DNA of 64,000 nucleotides from Gammaproteobacteria bacterium (GCA_016718385.1 JADKDK010000002.1:558001-622000), one strand, 5' to 3'. Positions 9,901 to 18,197 are shown, counted from the first letter of the stretch. Numbers and translations are program-made. Notes: generated from the sequence alone by a model not told the origin.

Positions 9901-10099
9901 GCAGGCACACCCCGGCCTCGACTTCCTCCGGCGCCGCGCCGAGGTAGGGCACGGTGATCTGGATGTAATCCATCTCGAGATTGGGGAACTCCTCCTTGCG
10001 CAACTGCGACAGCGAGATCAGGCCGCCGGCAACGAACAGCAGCATCAGCAGGTTGGCCGCTACCGGGTTGTCGACCCACCAGGCGATGAGGCGTTGCAT
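6944..10099 (-). CDS. RND family efflux permease (AcrB/HAE1-type)
   Basis: Inner-membrane proton-driven pump of the resistance-nodulation-division superfamily, 1051 residues as expected. The N-terminus (WWVDNPVAANLLMLLFVAGG) is the first transmembrane helix, followed by the porter domain opening with the family motif EFPNLEMDYIQITVPYLGA. The central membrane block contains GIIVDDATVVGERV in TM4 with adjacent aspartates for proton relay. A second porter domain and C-terminal six-helix block (ALLIIYALLAVPLHSYLQPF, GVVVNASLVLVDYVN) complete the duplicated architecture. ATG at 10099 lies 4 nt after the adaptor stop and has GGAG upstream, so it is translationally coupled. No outer-membrane factor gene is in the cluster, so a TolC elsewhere would be needed. 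Substrate cannot be predicted; this subclass includes many uncharacterised multidrug or lipid-related exporters. Confidence 0.95.
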   Translation of the reverse strand: MQRLIAWWVDNPVAANLLMLLFVAGGLISLSQLRKEEFPNLEMDYIQITVPYLGAAPEEVEAGVCLRIEEAIEGTEGIRKITTSAAEGLCSVLVQLHHDANKSKALDDVNARVYAINTFPVEAERPVINEVTVMTTVMELAISGNTDERALKELAEEVREELTEDPRISQVRLQYARPYEIAVEVSERTLRQYGLTFDRIAQAIRDASLDVPGGLVKSAGGEILLRAKGQRYTGEEFRDIVVTKRADGTALRLGEIATLVDGFEDTDLRVRYDGKPALLLQVSRVGEEDTLEIARAVKDYLGRKRAQLPEGMAIDISRDESQDLVDRLDALLGNAWSGLALVVVVLALFLRLRIALWVSVGMPVAMLGALAMFPAAGLTISSLSLMGFLLVLGIIVDDATVVGERVHAFELEGMAPREAAIRGTSEVSVPVIFGVLTTQAAFLPIVTLEGGMASFFAAVGLTVVLCLCFSLLESQLVLPAHLARQTVRRAGARDENWLERLQDRISARLERLIADSYLPLIRRAIAHRYVVCAIGVAVMIVMAGLLASGRIVFQYFPSVEGDRLFASLTMPEGTPAEVTQQAARRLEASAEALRERLDRGRRDDAEPSAVRHVMASVGKRVGRGSLGSDAGEGSHVAEVLVELRPYAERGGMGSAEAAALWRELTGPIPDALELTFTAEAFSAGKPIDIELRGRDVRQLGEAAAELRERLARYDGVFDVSDTYRAGKQEILLAIRSEAELLGLSQRDLGRQVRQAFYGEEAQRVQRGRDDVRVMVRLPQAERVSLGDLENMRIRTAQGVEVPSMSVAETTVGRGHSTIRRVDGQRVVNVQGDVDREVVVPEKVLASVAATEFPRLEAKFPGISFALAGEAEERAEAMGSLVGMTLLALLIIYALLAVPLHSYLQPFVIMSAIPFGVIGALLGHLIMGQALAFFSLLGIVALSGVVVNASLVLVDYVNQQRLAGVAVEEAVLRAGAVRFRPILLTSATTFIGLAPLMATADISTMMFVPLAISLAFGVLFATVITLLLVPALYLILEDFLGWTRALRAPVTG

Positions 10100-10103
10100 C
10101 GGA

Positions 10104-11312
10104 TCAGGACTCCGCGCCCGCGTCGTCCGCGAGCGGCGCCACCTGCATGCCGTCCACCACCAGTTGCAGCGGCGAGATGCACACGCGCTCGCCGGCCTCG
10201 ATGCCGGAGCTGACCAGCACGGTATCGCGGTCGGCGCGCAGCAGCGTCACGGCACGAAAGCGCAGGCGGTCCTCGGCGTCCACCACCAGCACGCGGTCGC
10301 CGTCGCGCAACGCGGCGCGCGGCAATTCGATCACCCCGCGCGCGGTCTGGCCGCGGATCTCGGCCTGCACGAACAATCCGACCGGCAGCGGCGCCTGGTC
10401 GGGCGCGTCCGGGTTCTCCACGCGCGCCACGACGTGCACCATGCGGCTGGCCGCATCGATCTCGCCCTCCGTGCGCACGATGCGACCCTCCCAGCTCCAG
10501 CGCTGGCCGCCGAACTCGGCATGCAGGTTGACCGGCGCCGCATCGCCGCCGGCGGCGATGCCACTGCGGATCAGCGCCGGATCGAGGAAGGCGAGCTGGC
10601 GGTCGGCGATCGGCAGGCGGACCTCCATGTAATCGGTGGCGTAGAGCGTGGCGATCCTGTCGCCACGGCTGAGCGTCTGTCCGATGTCGACGCGCGCGCT
10701 GCGCACCCGACCGCTGAATGGCGCGCTGATGGCGGTGCGCGCGAGGTCCAGCCGCGCGCGCTCGAGGGCGACCTCGGCCTCCTTCAATACCGACTCCGCG
10801 ACGCGGCGGGCGCGCGATGCGTTCTCGGCCTGCGAGCGGCTCGCCAGCTCGCGCCCCAGCAGCGTCGCCATGCGCTCGGACTCGAAACGCGCGAATTCCG
10901 CCTCGGCCTGCGCGCGCATCAGCACAGCCTCGGCGGCGCCGACGCCGCTGCGGTAATCGCTGTCGTCGATGCGCAGCAGCAGCTCGCCGGCGGCGAAGCG
11001 CCCGCCCGAGCGCAACGAGGGCGACATCCAGACCACCCGCCCCGAGACTTCCGGGATCAGCTCCGCCTCGGTGTGTGGAGCCACCGCGCCCTGCGAGCGG
11101 ACGATGAGCGGCACGTCGACCGGGACCGCCCGCACCGTGCGCACGGCGAGCAGCGGACGCTCGAGCTGCTGCGGCTGCAGCACCGGACGCGTGGCGTAGA
11201 GGAGGATCGCGACCAGGCAGCCTGCCGCGATCACCGCGGCGGCGAGCAGCAGCTGCCGTCGACGTCCGGCGCCCGCGGCAACGACGGGCATCCGCGGTTC
11301 CATCGCGGTCAT
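10104..11312 (-). CDS. RND efflux periplasmic adaptor (HlyD/AcrA-type membrane fusion protein)
   Basis: About 402 residues. A membrane anchor (LLLAAAVIAAGCLVAILLYA) near residues 20-40 is followed by the adaptor core: beta-barrel and lipoyl half-motif around residues 65-110 (APHTEAELIPEVSGRV), an alpha-helical hairpin rich in Arg, Glu and Ala at 125-195, the second lipoyl half (TAISAPFSGRVRSARVDIGQ) near 200, and the membrane-proximal domain at the C-terminus. It would link the RND pump encoded next to it to an outer-membrane channel. The start codon overlaps the stop of the upstream mechanosensitive channel gene (ATGA at 11309-11312), so the two are translationally coupled. A second in-frame ATG at 11303 is possible. 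Confidence 0.94.
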   Translation of the reverse strand: MTAMEPRMPVVAAGAGRRRQLLLAAAVIAAGCLVAILLYATRPVLQPQQLERPLLAVRTVRAVPVDVPLIVRSQGAVAPHTEAELIPEVSGRVVWMSPSLRSGGRFAAGELLLRIDDSDYRSGVGAAEAVLMRAQAEAEFARFESERMATLLGRELASRSQAENASRARRVAESVLKEAEVALERARLDLARTAISAPFSGRVRSARVDIGQTLSRGDRIATLYATDYMEVRLPIADRQLAFLDPALIRSGIAAGGDAAPVNLHAEFGGQRWSWEGRIVRTEGEIDAASRMVHVVARVENPDAPDQAPLPVGLFVQAEIRGQTARGVIELPRAALRDGDRVLVVDAEDRLRFRAVTLLRADRDTVLVSSGIEAGERVCISPLQLVVDGMQVAPLADDAGAES

Positions 11313-14300
11313 TCGGTTTCTCCGTTTACCGCGGCGCCCGCGCAGGGGGCGGCCAGGGACGGCTTCCCGCCCCCGTCCACCGAGCGCAGGTGCAGGTCCA
11401 TCTGCGGGTAGGCGATCTCGATGCCCTTGTCGCGGAACACCTCGGCGATGCGCATGTGCAGATCGTTCTGCACCTGGAGGCGCACCGAAACGTCCTCCAC
11501 GTGCGCAAAGCAGCGCATGTTCAGCGAACTCGGACCGAATTCGCGGAAGATCACATTCGGCGCCGGCTCCTTCATCACGCGCGGATCGGCATGCAGGATC
11601 TCGAGCAGCGTCTCGCGAACCACGCGCGGATCGGCGTCGTAGGACACGCCCACGTCGAAGCTGAACCGCACCACGGAGGACGACAGCGTCCAGTTGATCA
11701 GCCGCTCGGTGACGAACATCTGGTTCGGCACGATGATCTCGCGGTTGTCGAAATCGGTGATCGTGGTGGCGCGCATGCGGATGCGGTTGATCGTGCCGCT
11801 GAACTCGCCCAGCGTGATCACGTCGCCGATGCGCACGGGGCGCTCGAACAGCATGATCAGGCCGGAGAAGAAGTTGGCGAAGATCGCCTGCAACCCGAAG
11901 CCCAGGCCGACCGAGAGGCCCGCGGCCATCCACTGCAGCTTCGACCAGCCGAAGCCGAGCATCTGCAGCGCGAAAAACGCCGCGAGCACGGCGATCACGT
12001 AACGGATCACGGTCTGGATCGCGTACAGCACCCCCTTCTCGGTGATCACGCTGTAGAACACGATGCCGATCAGCGAGGGGATGCCGGAGGCCAGCACCAT
12101 GCCGAGCGCCATCACCAGCAGCGCGCCGCCCGCGTCGAATGCGGACACCGTGGACACGGTTTCCTTGCCGTCGACGGTGTCGGCATAGCTCCACAGCGCC
12201 ACGCTGTCGAAGATCGACAGCGCCGTGAAGAACTGCTGCCAGATCAGCACCATCAGCAGCACCGCCGCGCCCGCGACCGCCACCTGCAGCAGCGCCACGG
12301 CGCTCGCGTTCATCTTCTCGAGGTCGATCTCCTCGAATGCATCGCCGGCGGCGCGCGGCGGCGGCGCGGTGCCGCCGACGTTCGCCGGCTCCTCCTGCGC
12401 CACCGTATCGTGTGCTGCCGCCAGCGAACGCCGCGCGGCGATGGTCAGCCCGAGCAGGCCGGCGTCGAGCAGCATCTTGGCCGCCACCAGCACCACGCTG
12501 CTGAGGAACACGCGCAGCTGCAACTCGCGCGCCGTGAAGTGATAGCCCTGCACGTCGAGCAGCACCACCAGCGGTTGCGCGACGACGATCGTTACCAGCA
12601 GGATCCATCCGACGCGCGACAGCATCGGGTGCCCGCGCGAGTAGAACGCGGAGTCGAACATATCGCGTCCGGCGCGCAGTATGAGCACCAGGAAGACGAA
12701 GAACGCGACGGTGACCATCAACCCGGTCACGCGATACGCCTGGCTCGCCGCCGTGGCACCCGCGAGCAGCGCCACGGTCGTCGAGACGAACGCAAGCGGC
12801 AGCATCACCCACAACCCGGCGCGCAGCAGGCGGCGCACGCTCAGCACCCGCGCGGTCTTCCAGCGCAGATGTCCGCGCGCGAAGCCGTCCGTCCCCATCG
12901 CCTGCAGGATCACCAGGTACAGGTAGCTGAGGCCGGCGGTCCGGTACGAGGCGTCCGACAGCGCGCGCGCGAGCGGACTGTCGCCCTCGATCTGTGCCAA
13001 CAGCCAGCTGGCCCAGAGCAGCAGCAGCGGCACCGGCAAGGCGACCAGCAGGTGGATGCCGAACGCCATCAGGCCCATGCGATAGCGGTAGTCGCGCCAG
13101 CCCACGCGGCGCAGGCTGATCGCCGCAAGCCGATCGGCCAGGGGCTTGCGGTACCACGAGACCAGCACCAGCACCAGCAGCGCGAGCGACGCGCTGGCCG
13201 GGTGCGCCAGCGCGTGCGTGAGCAGCTGGCTGCCGAAGCCCGACCAGTCCTGCGCCGCGAGCAGCCCGGCGGTGGCGCGCGGCCAGGCGATGAAGTCCGC
13301 GAGGCCGAGCTTCGGATGCGATTTCATCCAGATCAGGTTACGGTCAACGAGCTCGCGGAACTTCGCGGCCACCTCGGACTGCTCGCGATAGGCCTGTTCC
13401 AGGTCCACGATCTGCCCGGTCAAGACCATGTAGGTGCGGTTGAGCGACTCCAGCAGCCGGTTCCTGGCACTCAACAGACGGTCGGCCTCGGCCACCGCGG
13501 CGGCGAGCTCGGCCGCCGACACCTCCGTGTCGGCTTCCAGCGCGCGATAGACCGTCTCGCGCGACTGAACCTCCGCCGACAGCATCCGCGCCACCTGGAA
13601 CTCGCGCAGGCGCGTGCGCGACAGCAACTCGGCCGTAGCTCTCAGGTTGCGCGCGGGCTGCTCGTAGCTGCCGAGCTTCGCATACTGCTCCATCAGCACC
13701 GGCCCGAGCGCGTCGCTCAGCGCCGCGATCTCGAGTTGCTGACGGATGCTGTCGTAGGCGCTGCTGACCTCGGCGAGCTGCGCCGTCGCGCGATCCACGT
13801 CCGCGCCAACCGACTCCGAGCGGGCGACCACGGTGACGTACTCGTCGCTGAGCGCGGCGATCTCCTCGCGCAGCGCCACGATCGCCGGATGCGCCGACCC
13901 GGGCTCGGCCAGTTGCGCGCGCACCGCCTCGCGCAGCTGTTCCGCCTCGCCTATGCGCTTGAGGTTGTCCATGCCGAGCAGTTCGGCCAGGAACTTCTCG
14001 GCCTGCTCGCGCTGCGCGGTGACGAGCTTCAATTCCGCCTGCACCGCGCCCAGCCGCTCGGGAATCGTGCGCGCCTCGGTCTCGAGGCGTGCGATGCGGC
14101 TGGCTTTCAGCTCGCGGTCGACCAGCCACTGGTCCATGCGCGCCTGGCTCATCGCCTCGCTCTCGCCGGCCACCCTGCCGGGCGCCTTGTCGGCGGGTTC
14201 GGTCGCGGCGAGCGTGGCCTTCAGCTCCTGGCGCGACGATTCCACCCGCCCCTGCAGGCTGTTCGCGGTGTTGTTCAGGCTGGCTTCCCGGGCGCGCAGA

Positions 14301-14731
14301 TCCGCGAGCCGGGTGCGGGTCTCGCGCAGCAGCCGCTCCAGGCGCTCGACCGCCACACCCTGCCCGAGCCCCTTGGCGGATCGCGCCTGGCGCTGCAGGT
14401 CGTTCAGCTCCGCCGTGTAGCGCGCGACCTTGGCCGGGGACTCCTGGAACAGCCGCTCGTAGCGGGCCTGGTTCTCGCGGTTTTCCGCGACCTTGTGCAG
14501 GTTCTGCACGTTCTCGAGATAGATCTCCACGAGTCGCGCATTCTGCGGATCCTCTGCCTTGCCGGCGCGGTAGACCTCGAGCTGACGCTCCATGGCCTCG
14601 AGCGTCGGCGTCGCGGCCACGGCATCGGCGCTGGCTGCGCCGGCGGCGCGCGCGCCAGGGGCGCCCGCGCACGCCAGCAGCAGGAACAGGAGGGGGAGCA
14701 GCGCGCGAACGCGACTATGGATCTGGAACAT
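11309..14731 (-). CDS. Large mechanosensitive channel, MscK/MscM (KefA) type
   Basis: About 1140 residues, close to MscK (1120) and MscM. A Sec signal (VRALLPLLFLLLACAGAPG) directs a long N-terminal periplasmic coiled-coil region (residues about 30-470) dense in Glu, Arg, Ala and Leu, typical of the MscS_porin domain. Eight or so transmembrane segments follow between residues 500 and 900, and the MscS pore domain lies near 900-1010 with GFGLQAIFANFFSGLIML and the beta-domain hallmark GDVITLGEFSGTINRIRMR, then a C-terminal alpha/beta domain. It gates on membrane tension during osmotic downshock. The start at 14731 was chosen for the signal peptide; the frame runs open to 14947 without one. It is the first gene of an operon with an RND adaptor and pump, an unusual pairing. 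Confidence 0.92.
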   Translation of the reverse strand: MFQIHSRVRALLPLLFLLLACAGAPGARAAGAASADAVAATPTLEAMERQLEVYRAGKAEDPQNARLVEIYLENVQNLHKVAENRENQARYERLFQESPAKVARYTAELNDLQRQARSAKGLGQGVAVERLERLLRETRTRLADLRAREASLNNTANSLQGRVESSRQELKATLAATEPADKAPGRVAGESEAMSQARMDQWLVDRELKASRIARLETEARTIPERLGAVQAELKLVTAQREQAEKFLAELLGMDNLKRIGEAEQLREAVRAQLAEPGSAHPAIVALREEIAALSDEYVTVVARSESVGADVDRATAQLAEVSSAYDSIRQQLEIAALSDALGPVLMEQYAKLGSYEQPARNLRATAELLSRTRLREFQVARMLSAEVQSRETVYRALEADTEVSAAELAAAVAEADRLLSARNRLLESLNRTYMVLTGQIVDLEQAYREQSEVAAKFRELVDRNLIWMKSHPKLGLADFIAWPRATAGLLAAQDWSGFGSQLLTHALAHPASASLALLVLVLVSWYRKPLADRLAAISLRRVGWRDYRYRMGLMAFGIHLLVALPVPLLLLWASWLLAQIEGDSPLARALSDASYRTAGLSYLYLVILQAMGTDGFARGHLRWKTARVLSVRRLLRAGLWVMLPLAFVSTTVALLAGATAASQAYRVTGLMVTVAFFVFLVLILRAGRDMFDSAFYSRGHPMLSRVGWILLVTIVVAQPLVVLLDVQGYHFTARELQLRVFLSSVVLVAAKMLLDAGLLGLTIAARRSLAAAHDTVAQEEPANVGGTAPPPRAAGDAFEEIDLEKMNASAVALLQVAVAGAAVLLMVLIWQQFFTALSIFDSVALWSYADTVDGKETVSTVSAFDAGGALLVMALGMVLASGIPSLIGIVFYSVITEKGVLYAIQTVIRYVIAVLAAFFALQMLGFGWSKLQWMAAGLSVGLGFGLQAIFANFFSGLIMLFERPVRIGDVITLGEFSGTINRIRMRATTITDFDNREIIVPNQMFVTERLINWTLSSSVVRFSFDVGVSYDADPRVVRETLLEILHADPRVMKEPAPNVIFREFGPSSLNMRCFAHVEDVSVRLQVQNDLHMRIAEVFRDKGIEIAYPQMDLHLRSVDGGGKPSLAAPCAGAAVNGETE

Positions 14732-14900
14732 GGGGCGGGCTCGTCGCTCGATCAGGGTCACAAGGGCGGGAAGTCTAGCGCAACGGCCCGCTCCCATGCG
14801 CGCCCCGGCAGTGGCCATCGGCGGCGCAGCGGCGGTCGGCGCGGGCCGCATCCGCCGCGGCGCCCGACGCGTATACTGCGCGCTGTTCACGGAGGTTGGC

Positions 14901-15470
14901 ATGAAGCGCAGGATCATCGTCGGCATCAGCGGCGCCAGCGGCGTCATCTACGGCGTGCGCCTGCTGCAACAGCTGCGCGCGCTCGGCGGCGTGGAGACCC
15001 ACCTGGTCGTGAGCGAAGGCGGCGCGCGCACGCTCGCCGTCGAAACCGACTGGCGCCTCGACGAATTGCGCGGGCTGTGCGACGTCTGGCATCGCCACGA
15101 CAACCTCGCCGCCTCGATCGCCAGCGGCTCGTTCCTCACCCACGGCATGATCGTGGCGCCGTGCAGCATCCGCACGCTGTCGGGCATCGCGAACTGCTAC
15201 GCCGAGAACCTGATGCTGCGCGCGGCGGACGTCACCCTGAAGGAGCGCCGCCGGCTGGTGCTGATGGTGCGCGAGACTCCGCTGCACAAGGGCCACCTCG
15301 AGCTGATGCTGCGCGCCACCGATTACGGCGCGCTGATCCTGCCACCCTCGCCGGCCTTCTACCACGGGCACCAGACCCTGGACGAGGTGATCGACCAGAC
15401 CGTGGGGCGCGCCCTCGATTGCCTCGGCCTGCCGCACGAACTGGTGCCGCGCTGGGGCCCGCGCGCGTGA
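14901..15470 (+). CDS. ubiX: UbiX flavin prenyltransferase
   Basis: About 189 residues, the normal size. UbiX joins dimethylallyl phosphate to FMN to make prenylated FMN, the cofactor of UbiD-type decarboxylases in ubiquinone synthesis. The FMN-binding start RIIVGISGASGVIYGVRLLQ and the later conserved blocks IVAPCSIRTLSGIA (about 89-102), VLMVRETPLH (about 120-129) and the ILPPSPAFYH stretch are all intact. The arginine and serine positions in these motifs match the active-site pattern. GGAGG lies 6 nt before the ATG. It is divergent from the mechanosensitive channel operon and is followed by the rubrerythrin promoter region, so it is probably transcribed alone. No ubiD is in the window. Confidence 0.96.
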   Translation: MKRRIIVGISGASGVIYGVRLLQQLRALGGVETHLVVSEGGARTLAVETDWRLDELRGLCDVWHRHDNLAASIASGSFLTHGMIVAPCSIRTLSGIANCYAENLMLRAADVTLKERRRLVLMVRETPLHKGHLELMLRATDYGALILPPSPAFYHGHQTLDEVIDQTVGRALDCLGLPHELVPRWGPRA

Positions 15471-15487
15471 GAGGCCGCCCCCTTTTG

Positions 15488-15524
15488 ATAGATGATATCT
15501 ATCGAGCAAATAGGGAATACCTGT
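15488..15524 (+). promoter_or_regulatory. OxyR operator (tandem ATAG-CTAT site)
   Basis: The left half-site at 15488-15502 is ATAGATGATATCTAT, which fits the OxyR consensus ATAGntnnnanCTAT at every fixed position. Exactly 7 nt later the right half-site at 15510-15524 is ATAGGGAATACCTGT, with two departures (t to g, and CTGT for CTAT). That is 18 of 20 fixed positions with the correct spacing. The site abuts a candidate -35 (TTGTAA, 15524-15529), the usual position for OxyR activation. The downstream operon starts with rubrerythrin and ends with oxyR itself, which strongly supports the call. Confidence 0.85.
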
Positions 15525-15551
15525 TGTAATTTATCGGTCGAGAGTTATGCT
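15524..15551 (+). promoter_or_regulatory. Candidate sigma-70 promoter of the rubrerythrin operon
   Basis: TTGTAA at 15524-15529 and TATGCT at 15546-15551, separated by 16 nt. The weak -35 directly next to the OxyR site suits an activator-dependent promoter. Transcription would begin near 15558, leaving about 60 nt of leader before the ribosome site GGAGG at about 15610. Confidence 0.6.
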
Positions 15552-15620
15552 GAGCCCGCTTGAACACCCGGAACGGGTCGTCTGGCACTGACCCAAGCAA
15601 CGAGAATTTGGAGGTAAGCA

Positions 15621-16047
15621 ATGCAACTCAAAGGCTCCAAGACCGCAAAGAACCTGGCCGACGCCTTCGCCGGCGAAAGCCAGGCGAACCGTCGTTACCT
15701 TTACTTCGCGGCAGAAGGCCGACGTCGAAGGCGCCCCGGACGTGGCAGCGGTATTCCGCTCGACCGCCGAGGGCGAGACCGGCCACGCGCACGGCCACCT
15801 CGAATACCTCGAGCAGGTCGGCGATCCGGCCACCGGCCTGCCCATCGGCGGCACCGTCGAGAACCTGAAGGCCTCGATCGAGGGCGAGACCCACGAGTAC
15901 ACCGACATGTACCCGGGCATGGCCAAGACCGCGCGCGAGGAAGGCTTCGACGAGATCGCCGACTGGTTCGAGACCCTGGCCAAGGCCGAGCGCAGCCACG
16001 CGGGCAAGTTCCAGCGCACGCTGGACGCGCACCTCGCGCTGGGCTGA
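15621..16047 (+). CDS. Rubrerythrin, erythrin type without rubredoxin domain (one frameshift, probably a sequence error)
   Basis: Di-iron ferritin-like protein that reduces hydrogen peroxide. Residues 1-31 (KTAKNLADAFAGESQANRRY) read in frame from 15621; a single extra G near 15714 shifts the frame, and the rest (VAAVFRSTAEGETGHAHGHL onward to TLDAHLALG) reads in the next frame to 16047. Without that base the product is about 141 residues with the Glu ligands in ESQANRRY, EGETGHAHGH, EGETHEYTDMYP and ERSHAGKF all present. It lacks the C-terminal rubredoxin domain, as in sulerythrin-like short forms. Conservation on both sides of the break argues for a 1-nt sequencing or assembly error rather than a dead gene. 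GGAGG sits 7 nt before the ATG. It is the first gene behind an OxyR site and is followed by Fe-S, DUF3501 and oxyR genes. Confidence 0.88.
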
Positions 16048-16172
16048 TACGGCGTTTCACGTCGTCGCGGGAGGGAGAGTCGCGAGGCGCTCCCTCCCAT
16101 TCACCCGGGCCCGGACCGGCGCCGCGGGATACCGAGAAAATCCGGATTCCTGGACACCCTGGAGATGCAACC

Positions 16173-17504
16173 ATGAGTTTGCGCGAAGGCGGCCTGCAGG
16201 CACCCACCCGTCACCCGCTCGACTGGCAGAGCGCGGAGTTCTACGACGAGCAGAAATGCCTCGCCGAACTGGAACGCGTGTTCGACATCTGCCACGGCTG
16301 CCGGCGCTGCGTGAGCCTGTGCGACTCCTTTCCGGTGCTGTTCGACCTGATCGACGAGTCGCCGACCATGGAACTGGACGGTGTGGACAAGGCGCGATTC
16401 AGCGATGTGGTCGACCAGTGCTACCTGTGCGACCTGTGTTACCAGACCAAGTGCCCCTACGTGCCGCCGCACGAGTGGGCGCTCGACTACCCGCACCTGA
16501 TGCTGCGCGCCAAGGCCATCCGCTTCAAGCAGGAAGGCTCCACGCTGCGCGACAAGGTGCTGACCGCGACCACCACGGTCGGCGCGCTGGCGAGTATCCC
16601 GGTCATCGACGTCACCGTGAACGCGATGAACAAGGTCGGCGTGGTGCGCAAGGGCATGGAGGCGGTGCTCGGCGTGCACCACCAGGCCAAGGTGCCGCAG
16701 TACCACGCCAATCACCTGAAGAAGCGGCTGAAGAAACACCAGCCCGGCGCGCAGGATCCGCAGCCCGCCGGGCCCACACGCGGGCGCGTGGCGGTCTTCG
16801 GCACCTGCTACGGCACCTATAACACGCCGCAGATGGGCGAGGACCTGGTGCGTGTATTCGAACACAACCGCATACCGACGCGCCTGGTGCAGGGCGAGAG
16901 GTGCTGCGGCATGCCCAAGCTCGAGCACGGCGACCTGCAGAGCGTGGCGGCGCTGAAGGAGCACAACATCCCGATCCTGGTGCAGGCCATCCGCGACGGC
17001 TGGGACATCGTGGCGCCGGTGCCCTCCTGCGTGCTGATGTTCAAGCAGGAACTGCCGCTGATGTTCCCGGACGACGCCGACGTGCAACTGGTCAAGGCAA
17101 ACATCTTCGATCCCTTCGAGTACCTGGTGCACCGCCACAAGGCCGGGCTGCTGAACACGGACTTCCCGGTCAGCCTCGGCAAGGTTGCCTACCAGGTCGC
17201 GTGCCACCAGCGCGTGCAGAACATCGGCCTGAAGACCCGGGACGTGCTGGCGCTGATCCCCGGCACCGAGGTCAAGGCCATCGAGCGCTGCTCGGGCCAC
17301 GACGGCACCTATGCCGTGCGCAAGGAAACCTTCGAGCGCGCGATGAAGATCGTCAAGCCGGTGGTGAACCAGGTGAAGCAGTTCGACCCGGCCGCCTACA
17401 CCAGCGACTGCCCGATGGCCGGCTCGCACATCGCGCACGGCCTCGGCGACGACAGGGAGCCGCTGCACCCGCTGTCGCTGCTGCGCAAGGCCTATGGCAT
17501 TTGA
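16173..17504 (+). CDS. Fe-S oxidoreductase with CCG domains (HdrB/GlpC-like), rubrerythrin-linked
   Basis: 443 residues. N-terminal 4Fe-4S ferredoxin-like module: CHGCRRCVSLCDSFP at about residues 37-51 and CYLCDLCYQTKCPYVPP at about 83-99, each followed by a cysteine-proline pattern. The C-terminal half has two CCG-type (cysteine-rich) blocks, GTCYGTYNTPQ with GERCCGMPKLEHGD near 210-255 and ACHQRVQNIGLKTRD with ERCSGHDGTY near 345-375. This resembles GlpC/HdrD-type proteins that move electrons between Fe-S clusters and quinone or thiols. Located 126 nt after rubrerythrin and before a DUF3501 gene and oxyR, it is a likely electron donor for peroxide reduction by rubrerythrin, standing in for the missing rubredoxin domain (inference). 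Start at 16173 has GGAGATGCAACC upstream. Confidence 0.88.
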   Translation: MSLREGGLQAPTRHPLDWQSAEFYDEQKCLAELERVFDICHGCRRCVSLCDSFPVLFDLIDESPTMELDGVDKARFSDVVDQCYLCDLCYQTKCPYVPPHEWALDYPHLMLRAKAIRFKQEGSTLRDKVLTATTTVGALASIPVIDVTVNAMNKVGVVRKGMEAVLGVHHQAKVPQYHANHLKKRLKKHQPGAQDPQPAGPTRGRVAVFGTCYGTYNTPQMGEDLVRVFEHNRIPTRLVQGERCCGMPKLEHGDLQSVAALKEHNIPILVQAIRDGWDIVAPVPSCVLMFKQELPLMFPDDADVQLVKANIFDPFEYLVHRHKAGLLNTDFPVSLGKVAYQVACHQRVQNIGLKTRDVLALIPGTEVKAIERCSGHDGTYAVRKETFERAMKIVKPVVNQVKQFDPAAYTSDCPMAGSHIAHGLGDDREPLHPLSLLRKAYGI

Positions 17505-17612
17505 GAGGCACCCGGGGGCCCGGCCGCCCCCCCCCGGGGGGGCGACCCGGGGCCCCCAGGAAGCACCGGAGGGGACGAAGGCCGGCCCAGGGCCGACCCC
17601 CCCGGAGAGCAC
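17505..17612. other. G/C-homopolymer-rich spacer
   Basis: 108 nt between the Fe-S protein and the DUF3501 gene, with runs including nine C followed by seven G around 17526-17542, another C7 near 17598-17604, and many G4-G5 runs. It resembles the patch at 27.4-27.6 kb more than it resembles ordinary spacers in the window. Real spacing of the two co-directional genes may differ. It ends in GGAGAGCAC, a ribosome site for the DUF3501 gene. Confidence 0.6.
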
Positions 17613-18197
17613 ATGGCTTCGGCATTGACCCTGCAGGACCTGCCTGCGCTGGCGGACTACACGCGCGAGCGCGAGCATTTTCGCGCGGAGGTGCTCAGCG
17701 CGAAGAAGGCACGCTACGTGCCGATCGGCGAGAACGTGTCGCTGCTGTTCGAGAGCCGCCTCACGGTGCTCTACCAGGTCATGGAGATGCTGCGCATCGA
17801 GAAGACCACGGACCCGGACGGCATCCAGTCCGAGCTCGACGCCTACAACCCGATGATTCCCGGCGGCGCCGACTGGCGCGCCACGATGCTGATCGAGTTC
17901 GAGGATGCCGCCGAGCGCGCGGTGCAGCTCAAATACATGCGCCTCGTCGAGCACCACGTGTACGCCGGGATCGGCGATATCCGCGTGATGGCGATAGCCG
18001 ACGAGGACATGGAGCGCTCGGACGCCGCCAAGACCTCTTCCGTGCACTTCCTGCGATTCCCGCTGCCGCCCGAGGCCATCGCGGCCCTGCGTGGCGGCGC
18101 CCCGCTCGCCTTCGGCATCGATCACCCGCGCTACCGCTTCGTCAACAACGTGAACGATCCGGCCATCGTGGCTTCGCTGCTCGCCGACCTGGACTGA
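17613..18197 (+). CDS. DUF3501 family protein
   Basis: 194 residues, cytosolic, no signal peptide or membrane segment. It matches DUF3501, a family known mainly from genomic association with rubrerythrin and CCG-domain Fe-S proteins. The N-terminus (LTLQDLPALADYTREREHFR) and the central RYVPIGENVSLLFESRLTV, then YNPMIPGGADWRATMLIEFE are family-typical. No metal-binding cysteine cluster is present. Position between the Fe-S protein and oxyR, with the oxyR start only 13 nt after its stop, indicates one transcript. A role in the peroxide-reduction electron path or in sensing is inferred from neighbours only. Ribosome site GGAGAGCAC precedes the ATG. Confidence 0.85.
   Translation: MASALTLQDLPALADYTREREHFRAEVLSAKKARYVPIGENVSLLFESRLTVLYQVMEMLRIEKTTDPDGIQSELDAYNPMIPGGADWRATMLIEFEDAAERAVQLKYMRLVEHHVYAGIGDIRVMAIADEDMERSDAAKTSSVHFLRFPLPPEAIAALRGGAPLAFGIDHPRYRFVNNVNDPAIVASLLADLD

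Noticed and set aside
7331..10213. Very long plus-strand open frame (960 codons) antisense to the RND pump
   Set aside because: Composition is Arg/His/Gln/Ala-rich, with no family motif or ribosome site; at this GC content antisense frames lack stops. The RND reading is unmistakable.
11390..15529. 1379-codon plus-strand frame antisense to the mechanosensitive channel
   Set aside because: Same shadow effect; it also runs through the ubiX gene in another frame.
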